Shown in pieces: positions 48,101 through 58,000 of a DNA stretch of 64,000 nt; positions within the stretch are counted from its first letter, which is position 1, and every line of letters begins with the position of its first letter. This stretch comes from Edaphochlamys debaryana (taxonomy: Eukaryota > Chlorophyta > Chlorophyceae > Chlamydomonadales): contig JAEHOE010000023.1 of assembly GCA_016858145.1 (NCBI GenBank), forward strand, positions 620,001 to 684,000, given 5' to 3'. The translations under genes and the position numbers were made by a program. Below the pieces are notes generated by a model. That model did no database searches. It was not told the origin of the DNA and worked only from the letters and a program-made list of their open reading frames with translations.

Positions 48101-48189
48101 CTCCTGACGAGGCTGTATGCTTTTACCAAGGTGTCGACGCGGTTGAGAGGCCCGGGCCCGGCCGCGATGGTCCGCTTGACCGCGAACAT
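45124..48189 (-). CDS. DUF2358-like protein, probably plastid-targeted, with C-terminal membrane helix
   Basis: Seven exons, about 350 residues. Exon 1 starts at 48187-48189 with MFAVKRTIAAGPGPLNRVDT and continues Arg/Ala/Thr-rich with no acidic run, like an algal chloroplast transit peptide. Exons 2-5 give DKDYCDEFVCTSSPAVEQT, VRSMARELTRGRYTTTALY, DGFRSFTGPQGYLRQRWIAD and then MRMSNRDTSEIVWRLTGTLAF and LPLDITATTTCEHNLLTGRI. This ordering (helix, substituted F/W strand, curved sheet ending TGRIEIQTERWDLS) resembles DUF2358/SnoaL-like plastid proteins of unknown function. The last exon (45124-45243) adds a hydrophobic helix, ELFAIGFLLSLAYLAFKLFG, close to the end. I infer a tail-anchored plastid membrane protein; the function is unknown. 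Two 75-bp family repeats sit in its third intron, and a 430-bp repeat begins 53 bp upstream of its start codon. Confidence 0.65.
46516..46591 (-). repeat. 75-bp interspersed repeat, copy d
   Basis: On the minus strand it reads GTGACGAA...CGGACGTCC...GGCGGTTACAAACTATAAC...GAGCCC, the same order of blocks as the three plus-strand copies at 55516-55994. It lies in an intron of the DUF2358-like gene. Confidence 0.85.
46926..46999 (-). repeat. 75-bp interspersed repeat, copy e
   Basis: Same family and orientation as the copy 410 bp to its left, in the same intron. GCGGTGACGAAAC at one end and AAACTATAACTTCTGAGCCC at the other are conserved. Confidence 0.85.
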
Positions 48190-48241
48190 TCCACGGGGGC
48201 ACTCCGCTCCTCGCCAGCGGCGTCTGCCCCCTCAGTTGTGC

Positions 48242-48666
48242 GCAGTGCGCCCAGTGCACCTGCCTTCAATGGTCTTCATGGCGATGGAGTCCAACGGGGA
48301 GATGCTAGTCCGCTGGGGGTCGACCTTCTTGGGGGTGTCCACGGCCCGGCATCGTAGCTGACGGCTCTGCTGGGGCGTCCACCGGAGCGGGGCACGCACG
48401 CCCGAGCCTGAAGCAGCGCGGCCGGAGGTGCTGGCTGATAGCGTGCAGGTGTTGTTATGCAGCATTCTTCGTGTAGGTTTGACAAGTGCGCCTAGCGTGT
48501 TACAAGCGTGTAAAGGAGCCAACGGGGAAGCGCGAAGGACAGAATATTGTTCGGGCCAGGTCAGCGGTGCGCGGGATGCGCAAACCTGCGCGAATGGCTT
48601 CCTCCACCTCTTCAGGCGCCTTTGAGACCCACCATATAGTCACAGGATAACAGGCGTGGCCCGAAG
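48242..48666 (+). repeat. About 430-bp interspersed repeat, copy 1
   Basis: Nearly identical to 53869-54300 over its whole length, same orientation. Differences are single substitutions plus a few small indels (for example TCAT present once here and twice in copy 2). No terminal inverted repeats are visible. It lies immediately upstream of the DUF2358-like gene's start codon. Confidence 0.9.
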
Positions 48667-48779
48667 ACCGAGTTGGGTGCGAGACCGAACCACGGACCGT
48701 CCCCCAACGCCCACTGCGACCCCGCCACGCCCGACCACGCCCCCCCCTCTCCTCCCTCCAGTCCGGTTCTCGTTCCACC

Positions 48780-51700
48780 TCACCGCCCACCCGCCCCGAG
48801 CGTCACATACCCGATCACCCCCCTCGCCGCTCCCGCCACGCCGCCCCACAGCCCCCTCGCCGCCCCGCCGACCACCTCCCGCACCCTGCCCGCCCTCCCC
48901 CTGCTCCCCGCCTGCGCCTCCCCTGCCCCCTCCCCCTCCTTCCCCTCCCCCTTGCCCCTCCCCCCCTCCAGCCGCTTCACCAGCAGCACGTCCGCCCCCG
49001 CCCGGCGGACCCATCCGGGCCCCTCCGGAAACCCGGGCAGCTCCGCACCCCAGGCCGCCGCCGCCCTCCACCCCAGTGCACCGAAGCCACGCTCGCGGAA
49101 CCGCCGCTGCTGCGCCCGCTGCTCCGCGCCATCGGATCCGGAGGGCAGTACGGCAACCCAGGACCGCACGTGCGCCTCCCGCAGCCAGCCGTCCAGGGAG
49201 TCCAACAGCGCGCTGCGGGCAGGGGGGGATTGGGTTGGGGAAAGTGGGGTTGGGTTTGGGTTTGAGTTCGTGGTGGTGGGCGTGTGGATGGTTCGCGATG
49301 TGGGTCGGGACACAGAGAGAGGGCTGGGTGAATGGGCGATGCGGACGCAACCGGCATCGCCCGGCGAGGACAGAAGCCTGCAGTCCGGACCCCCTGTCAG
49401 GGCCACGCCCAACCCCCCCCCCCCCCCAGACACACGCACGCAGGCCACGCCGACCCACCCGACGTGCGCCTGCTCGCCCGCGCCCCCCTCCGTCGCGGCC
49501 ATGAGATCCAGAACCACCACGTCCCTGCCGTACACATCCAGCCCCGCAGCCGCCACGGGGGTCTGAGGGGGCGAGGGGGGAGGGGAGAAGGGAGTTACAA
49601 AGAGACGTAGCTGGGGGCTACGGGTGTGGGCCGGGGCGCAATGATGCCGGGGGTGCGGAGGGCCCTGCAGCTGCCCTGGACTAGCCCACCTGCCCCACGT
49701 CCCGTACGAGTACGGCGTAGTCCGAGTCCAGTACGGCATCCACGACCTGGGGGCCGTACTCGGACGCCAGCAGGGAGGCGGCCTGAGGGCGGGAACAGAG
49801 GGCGAAGGAAGCCGTGTGAATCGGCAGATCGGGTCTACTGTGCCCTTCCGCCCCTGGGCTCCATTCCCCCGGGTTGATGCCCAGGGATCAAACTCCAAGA
49901 CGCCCACGAGCCCTCCCTGGGGTCCCCTCCCCGCCCCGCCATGCCTCCCACCTGCCGCAGCCCCTCCGTCACCTCCGCCTTGCGCCCCGCCGGCAGCCCC
50001 ACCGCCGACGTGGGCAGCAGCTCCCAGCTGCGCCCGGAGCCCGCGGGCGCGGGGCCGCCCTCCGCTGCGCGCTGGCGCCAGGCGGCGGCGCTCTCGGCGC
50101 ACTCCTGCGGTGGGGCGGCCATGGGAGGGGGTTGTTACGGCTCCAGCTGGCTTCAGTCTCATGTGGGTCGGTCGCTTTGTCGTCGTGCCTTGCACCCACG
50201 GACCCACCCCGCAGTGCTGCCAAGAGCCTCTCTGCCCTCGCTTACGCTCCCGTTCCCTTGCCCCTCCAGACCCAACCCCCAGGATATGTGCCCACTGCGC
50301 CCACGTTTCGTTGCAGTGTGATCCGGCATCCTGGCACCAGGATGCCGGATCACACTGCAACAGGATGCGCCCACAGAAGGCGCTGCACGCCACCCGCCCC
50401 GCAGTGGCGCCCCCCCTTCTTTCCCCCTCCCCTCCCACTCCAATGCGCGCCACCCACCCCGCAGTGGTGCCAGGTGCCCCGCTCGCCCCTGCGCGTGGAC
50501 ACGCCCCGGTAGCGGCAGCAGGCGCCGTGGAAGGGCCGGTGGCAGCCGTCGCACAGCAGCACCGGCCCACCCGCGGCCGAGGAGCCCACGCGCCGCCGGC
50601 AGAAGCCGCAGCGAATCCTGGGGTTGGGCGGGCGGGGAGGTGTGGGCAGCACGCAACCTACTCAGAAGGTCCGCAAGGGGGGTGTATGGTGGGAGGCGAG
50701 GCACGCCGCCCGAGGCAGGGAATAGGGTAAGGGGGGGCAAAGCGGAAGCCCAACGCGGTTTGTCACAGCCCTGCACACATGCACCCGCCGCCCAGCGCAA
50801 CAAGCGAGCGCAGGGAATCCCCCGCACGCCAAGGGTGTGGCTAGCGGACCGGTACCTAGCCACCCCACCCCACCCACCCCCTCCACCCCGCCCACACCTC
50901 CGCCCCACCCACCTCTCCAGCGCCCGCTCCGCCGCCGCCTCCCCGTCCTCCTCCCCCTCCTCCCCCCCGCCCCCCGCCCCAATCAGCCCCGCCACCACTG
51001 CGTCCGCCTGCGCCCCGTCCAGCGCCACGTCATCACTGCCCCCCGCGCCCAGGCCCGCCCTGTGGGTTGGGGGCAAGAAGTGGGGGGAGGGGGGAGGGAC
51101 AGGGGCAGAGGCGCGCGTTCTTGTGAGCCGGACTGTCAGCCGCTACCGGTGCTGTTACGGTGCGGCCATGCACCCAGGACTGGCCCTGCTGCTTGGCCCT
51201 GCGGCTTGGCCCCCGCCTCGTGCATGGTGTAAGAGGTTGCGGTTCCCCGCACTGCGGGCTGCGCTGCCCCGCCCAGAGCACACCCACCGTGCCAGGCTGA
51301 AGAGCGGCTGGGGCCTCCGGCTCGCCCACCCCGCACTGCCGCTGCCCACGCTGGCACTAGCGGCCCCCAGCTCCGAGGGTGCAGCGCTGGCCGAGGCCTC
51401 CGGCGGGGCCGGCGAGGCGGCAGCGGGAGGCGCTGCGGGCGGGGCCCGCGCGAGCAGCGCACCGCCCCTGACGGAGGCCAGAGTGACGGAGGCGAAGGCA
51501 GCGTGCTCTAGTCCTGGTGCGCTGCTCGAGCCTCGGCTGAAGACTGCAAAGAGGGTCGTGTGCCAGGCGGGGCCGGCGAAAGAGGATGGCGGGGCGGCAT
51601 GGCTGGATGCTCCGCCGACGGCAGGGCCCGTCGACGAAGGCGACCGCGACGCCCAGCCACGATTATTCCATGCTGTGTGAAAGATCAGAGGGACTGGGTG

Positions 51701-51976
51701 GCTGGTGTTTGACGACGTGAGCAGTGCGGGCGGGCCGGCGACCAATGCACAGGGGCGCAGGCCCCGCCGCTCGGTGGCCGCCATCAGTACTTCTCGGGTG
51801 GTTCTGAGTGGCAAGTGCTGCTCGGCAGTGTTACCCAGTATGAGGCCGGGGTTGCTGCCACGCTTTCCGACAGCCCTCGCATCGCCGCCACGATTGCTGC
51901 CGTTTCCGCAACACCCGCCGCGACTGATACTGCGTTCGCTGCATACTTGCTCGTGTAGAGCTCTCGTAGTCCACAC
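48780..51976 (-). CDS. PHD finger plus GNAT acetyltransferase (IDM1-like)
   Basis: Plant IDM1-type nuclear proteins join a PHD finger, which reads histone tails, to a GNAT histone acetyltransferase. The minus-strand model has about seven exons. A poorly defined Ala/Ser-rich N-terminus (within 51288-51976) is followed by an acidic Gly/Glu segment (about 50912-51061). A PHD-type finger follows (about 50459-50618; CGFCRRRVGSS, LLCDGCHRPFHGACC, TWHHC). The next exon (about 49953-50106) reads ECAESAAAWRQRA then SWELLP, the segment that follows the finger in IDM1 relatives. VVDAVLDSDYAVLVRDVG and TPVAAAGLDVYGRDVVVLDL fit the acyl-transferase strands. ALLDSLDGWLREAHVRSWVAVLP to FRERGFGALG is the acetyl-CoA helix and final strands; it ends at a TGA at 48780. 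The acetyl-CoA P-loop is degenerate (HVGSALL at an exon join). The start is uncertain: Met at 51976 or a later Met near 51785. Confidence 0.65.
50310..50361. repeat. Perfect 25-bp inverted repeat with 2-bp centre
   Basis: The left arm, GTTGCAGTGTGATCCGGCAT plus CCTGG, and its exact reverse complement are separated only by CA. The whole 52-bp palindrome lies in an intron of the PHD-GNAT gene between the finger exon and the next exon. Confidence 0.95.
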
Positions 51977-52096
51977 GCCGCGGCTTGAGCCGCCAGTGCA
52001 AAGCCGAACCGCCGCGACTAGGCTGAATTGCGGGGCTGGTCATGTAACCTGAATAGTCAGTGCTAGCTCTGAGAGCACGCGCTACGTAGAGTCGCA
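51977..52096. promoter_or_regulatory. Likely bidirectional promoter between PHD-GNAT and OB-CobW genes
   Basis: The two genes start head to head. Depending on the true start of the minus-strand gene, the start codons are about 120 to 310 bp apart. No TATA element is clear. A shared divergent promoter is inferred from geometry only. Confidence 0.35.
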
Positions 52097-55000
52097 ATGG
52101 TTCGGATACACGAGCTCAGCCTGGGCGACTCGTTCGATGACCTCCTCGTTGAGGTGAATCGCGCGACGAGAGCCCCCTAACGCGGCCCGAACCGCTCTCT
52201 AGCTGGTGGTAGTTCAGCACTGAAGGACCCCGCCATTCCGAAAACGCGGTCGGCGCGGTGCGCTGCCGCCGGCCGCCGGCCGGGCCCAGAACCCTGCCCC
52301 GCCCCTGCCCCAGCACCGCACCGCTGAGGGACCCGGCCCCAGCCTCCCCCCTCCCCCGCACCCCCCCTCCTTACCTCACCCCCTCTCAGGTCTGGCAGCT
52401 GGAGGGGGTAGACCCCCATTCCAAGCCCAAGGACCCGGTCTACTCGGCCATTGTGCGCGACCCCTCGGGCTACTGCCGCCTCATCTACCGCGCAAACAAC
52501 AGCTGCCGCCCCTCCAACGTCAAGCGCGGCAAGTTCTACCGCGTCTCAGGTACGGCACGGATCCTGTCGTACGGCTGCCACGTGGTCTGGGCTGCTTTTA
52601 GCGGCCTTGCAGGGTGCGGGTAGACGTGTGTGTGGGGGGGGGGGCGAATGGTAGGGAGCTTCTTTTGTGTGGGCTGGCAGCTCCTCTCCAGCTCCTCACC
52701 TCACATGGCGGAAACCATACTGGCCCTTGCTCTGAGGCCCCTTACTGCGTGAACGCGCTGGCGGGCTCTCCCCAAGCCTGGCTCCACGCCCCTTTCCGCG
52801 TGCCCGGTCCGGTTCCCGGCTGACCCCCACCCCAACCCCACCAGGCCGCGTGAGCAGCTACAAGGGGCGCATGCAGATCCAGATTGGCAGCTCCTGGGGC
52901 CGAGTGGAGAAGGCTAACGGGGACGAGGTGAGCGCCGTACAGGACCGGACCGGGGCCGGATGGGGCCCGGACAGGTGCCGGACGCGCCCGGACGGGGAGG
53001 TAGGCGTCGGGGAGGAGCTGGACGGTGGGGAGAGGGGGAGGAGGGGGCTAGTCTTCTTCAACACACGACCCCATGCCTGCTCCGCCCTTCCGCCCCCCGT
53101 ACGGCAGTTCGTGTGCAACCTGCCGTACAGCGTGGCCACGGACCTCTCCGCCGTGGAGCGCTGGTACGGCGCGCTGGTCGTACACGCCTCGTCAGCAGGC
53201 GAGCCGTCGGGTCGCTGCCGCCTCCGCGCCTTCGTACTGCCGCCGGGCGCCCACCACCACCAACCAAACGCCGGCGCCACTGGCGCCGAGCGCGCCGCCG
53301 CCGCTGCCGCCGGGATCCTGGCGGCGCCGCCGGCCCCCGTGCCGTGTACGACGGCGGGGTACGCGGAGACGGAGCGAGGCGCAGCACACAGGTGTGTGGT
53401 TGGAACGACCGTGTGTTCAGGGCTGCTCGTGTAAACGACCGTGTGTGTGTGGATGTCGGTATGGGCTGTGGGTTGTTGTGTCGGGTGCCGGGTGCTTGGT
53501 GTGCGCGGGGGTGGCGGAGGGCAGGGGCCGGGAGCTCCGGGCCTGCCGGGTCCATCCGTCCGTCCGTCCATTCGCGTGTTTCCCTGAGGCCCTTCTACTT
53601 GCTTTCCTTTCCACCCGGTCCCTCCCCCACCCCGCCAGGGCCCTGCGCGACGTGCTCCGTGCGGCCCCCGACGCCATCCGCCTGCTGCCGCTGCCGCCGG
53701 CGCTGCGCCTGCAGCCGGCGGGGCCGGGCGGGCCGGCGGGGGGCGCCGCGGCTGTGTGGCAGGTGTTCGCGGGAGGTGAGGGGCGGTCGCGTTGATGGGT
53801 TTGGTAGACGCATACATGCGGTACAGGGGGGGATCGGATCACGGTCGTTGCTCTATACCGGGCTGAGTGCAGTGCGCCCAGTACACCTGCCTTCAATGGT
53901 CTTCATTCATGGCGATGGAGTCCAACAGGGAGATGCTAGTCCGCTGGGGGTCGACGACGGCCTTCGTGGGGGTGTCCACGGCCCGGCATCGTAGCTGACG
54001 GCCCTGCTGGGGCGTCCACCGGAGCGGGGCACGCACGCCCGAGCAAGCAGCGCGGCCGGAGGTGCTGGCTGATAGCGTGCGGGTGTTGTTATGCAGCATT
54101 CTTCGTGTAGGTTTGACAAGTGCGCCTAGCGTGTTACAAGCATGTAAAGGAGCCAACGGGGAAGCGCGAAGGACAGAATATTGTTCGGGCCAGGTCAGCG
54201 GTGCGCGGGATGCGCAAACCTGCGCGAATGGCTTCCTCCACCTCTTCAGGCGCCTTTGAGACCCACCATATAGTCACAGGATAACAGGCGTGGCCCGAAG
54301 TGCGCCTAGCGTGTTACACCACCGCCCTGGCCGTCCCCGACTGCCTTGGCGTGGGCAGAGAGGGGCGGAGCCGCTCGGGCGACTGCTCGTCTAACGCGCT
54401 TCCTTCCCTGCGCCACCCCCTCCTCCCCCAGTGCTGCAATCCTCCGACGCGGACCTCAAGTTCGTATTCGGGGAGCCACGTGGCGGCACCTGGGTTGACC
54501 TGGACGAGCTCGACGGTCAAACTTCCGGCGCTGGCGGCGGCGGCCGCGTGCCGGCCGAGTGGCGGCCGACGCTGGCGGCGGTGGCAGGCATGATCCGCGC
54601 CGCCGCCGCCGCCGGCCTGGTCGACCTGCACCTGCACGACGCCGGGGCGGCGGCGCCGCTGGCGGCGCCGCCAGCAACGGAGGCCCCAGCGGCCGCCGCC
54701 GCCGCCGCCACCTCTACCTCTACCCCCGCGCCTGCCCCACCACCCGCCAGCTCCGCAACCGCCTCAACCTCACCCACCACACCGCCCGCCACCTCCGCCA
54801 CCGCAACCACGCCGCCGCCGCCGCCCAAACCCCGCGCCGCCGGCGGCCTGCTGCCCGTGACCCTCCTCTCCGGCTTCCTGGGCGCCGGCAAGACCACGCT
54901 GCTGCGCCACATCCTGACGCACCGCCAGCCGGGCCTCCGCGTGGCGGTTGTGGTCAACGACATGGCCGAGCTCAACATCGACGCGGCCATGGTGGCCCAC

Positions 55001-58000
55001 GGGTCACTGACCCCCGCCGCCGCCGCCGCCCCCGCCGGCTACACCAACATGCCCCACCCCACCCCCGCCCCCGCCGCCGGTGCCACCTCCGGGGCCGCAG
55101 CCGCCTCGGGGAAGGGGAAGGGGGGGTTGGGTGGGGGTTTGGGGCAGGGGCACGGGCGCTCCGCGCCGCCCGAGCGCCTGGTTGAGATGCACAACGGCTG
55201 CATCTGCTGCACGCTGCGGGGGGACCTGGTGGCGCGGCTGGCGGAGATCGCGCAGGACGGGCGGTTCGACTACTGCGTGGTGGAGAGCACCGGCATCGGG
55301 GAGCCCATGCAGGTGGGGGGGGGCAAGAGGGGGGGAGGCAAGAGGGGGGCAAGAGGGGGGGAGGGAGGCAAGAGGGGGGCAAGAGGGGGGGAGGGAGGCA
55401 AGAGGGGGGGAGAAGGGAGGGGGGGCAAGAGGGGGGAGCACACAAACGGCATAAGGGAAGGTCGGCGATTGGGGACAGGGGGCTGAGCAACTTGCATGGT
55501 CCTGCACGGCGAAGGGCGGTGACGAAACAATCTTTGCCGGACGTCCCCAAGGGGACGGTGGCGGTAATAAACTAAAACTTCTGAGCCCACTTCACGGATG
55601 ACGAGGAAAGGCCTGGTCGGGCGCATGCTGGTGAGAGCTCTAGGGTGTTGGGAGCACGTGGGGTGCGTCGTGAGGAGGGGCACCTCACTCCTGCGGGCGT
55701 TGACGAAACAACCCTTCACCGGACGTCCTCACGGGACGGTGGCGGTAATAAACTATAACTTCTGAGCCCCGGAACAGGGAGGGATGGGCAACGCACAGGT
55801 GCCGAGAAGCTGCAATGTGCAGGGACCAGGCTGGCATCAACTTGGCTTGGAGAAGGGCTTGGCAAGGGCACACAGGGGCGGGGGCAGGGCAGGGCGCATG
55901 GCCAGGGCATGTGTGGGTGGGCGGTGACGAAACAAGCTTCACCGGACGTCCTGAACGGGACGGTGGCGGTAACAAACTATAACTTCCGAGCCCCACTGCT
56001 GCACCACTCAGCTTTCCCACTCTCCAATCCGCCCGAAATGTACCCAACTCCACCGCACCCCACACCTCAACCCCCAAATCTCAACCCCCAACGACCCCAA
56101 ACCCTACCAGGTGGCGGAGACCTTTGAGTTCCCCCTGGACGGCTCCGACCCCGCCGCCGCCCTGGCGCTGGAGGAGGCGGCCGCCGCCGCCCGCGCCGCC
56201 GCCGACCCCTCCGCGCCGCCGCCCGACCGGCCCGCCCGCCTGTCTGACGTGTGCCGCCTGGACACGTGCGTAACCGTGGTGGATGCCAGCAACCTGCTGG
56301 ACAACCTGCACTCGCTGGAGACCCTGAGGGTGGGTGTGTTGTTGTTGTTGTTACACGGACAAGGTTGGGGAGGTGGGAGGGACAAGGGAGGGGCGAGGAG
56401 GGGAAAGTGGAAGCGGCCGGGGACAGGACGGAAGACGGCGCACAGGCCGAGACGGTCGGGAAGGGTTTGCGCAGGCGAAGAGAAGGCTGTCAAGCAGTGC
56501 TGCCAACCTAAGGCACTGGCATCACCTCCAAGCGCCTCCCCCAACCGAACCTTCACCAAACTTCATCCCCTCCCCCTCCCCTCTCTGTCAGGACCGGGAG
56601 GAGCACGAGAAGGTGCACCACCACGGGGGGGGCAAGCGCACCGGGCCCCTGGAGAGGGCCAAGGAGGCCAGGGCCAAGGCGGCGGCCGCGGATGCGGATC
56701 ATGATCACGATCACGATGGGGATTGCGATCACGATCACGATTACGACCACGGCGACGAGGAGGCAGAGGGTGAGGCTGCAGGAGCGGAGGGGGGAAGCCC
56801 AAGGCACGGGAGCTCGCCGCTGTCGCGCTGTCCGGACCGAACCCACATCGAGCAACCTCCCCGCTTGACGCCGCTCTCCTTCCGCACCGCCCCCACCAAC
56901 TCCGCCTCCGCCTCCCCCTCCGCTCCACCTCCCGCTTCCCCCTCGCCGGCTCCCAATCCGTCAAACCTCAACCCCTCCCTCTCCCGCTCATCAACAAAAA
57001 AACCCTCTCCCCCCCTCCCCCCCCCTCCCCCCTCCCCCCCCAGCCCGCCCAGCCCAGGACGAGGAGGACGCCGAGCTGGAGCGCAACGTGGCCGACCTGC
57101 TCCTGGACCAGCTGGAGTTCGCGGACGTCATACTGCTCAACAAGGTGGGGCTGGGGATGTGGATGCGGTGTCCGGTCCGGTCCGGTCCGGTCCTGTGTCC
57201 GGTCCGGTCCGGTCCTGTGTCCGGTCCGGTCCGGTCCGGTCGGGTCCGGTCGGGCCGGGTCTAGTCGGGTCGGGTCCGGTCCGGTCGGCGGCGTCGGCGT
57301 CGGCGTGGGTAGTGGATGGATGCGGTTCTACGTCCAGCCCGGTCTGCACACTGGACCGCACACCGGATTGCACACCATGGCGCCACTCATCAAGTCAGCA
57401 CTCCCGCCACCAACCTACCCCCCCTCCTCCCCCTCCACCCGCACCCATTCCCCCAGATGGACACGGTCCCCCCCTCCGAGGTCCCCCGCCTCCTGGCCCT
57501 GGTGGCCGCCATCAACCCCTCCGCCCGCCTGCTGCCCACCACCCACTCCGAGGTGCCCCTGGGGGAGGTGCTGGCCACGGGGCGGTTCAGCCTGGAGCGG
57601 GCGCGGCAAGGCGCGGGCTGGCTCAAGGTGGGTGTGGGGGAGGGGAAGGGGGGGTGGAGGGGGGAGGGGAGGGGGTGCAAGGGGAAAGAGGCAAGAGGGG
57701 AGGAGTCGGGGGGAAGGGTGGCGGAGCTGGGACGGGTGCGGATCGAGGTGGTCGAGCACACGTCAAGACAGGTGTTACCGCTCCACGTGGGGGACGTCGC
57801 CCCTCCCCTTCCCCCTCCTCCTACTGCTGCCGCCAACCGCCCTGCCCAATGGGGAGTCCCCATCCGCTTGATCTCGCACCCCTCCCACCCACCCCTCCCC
57901 CTCAGGCCATCCGAGAGGGCACGGATCTGGTCCCCGAGACCGCCGAGTACGGCATCTCGTCCTGGGTGTGGAGATCTCGGCGGCCCTTCCACCCCGGCCG

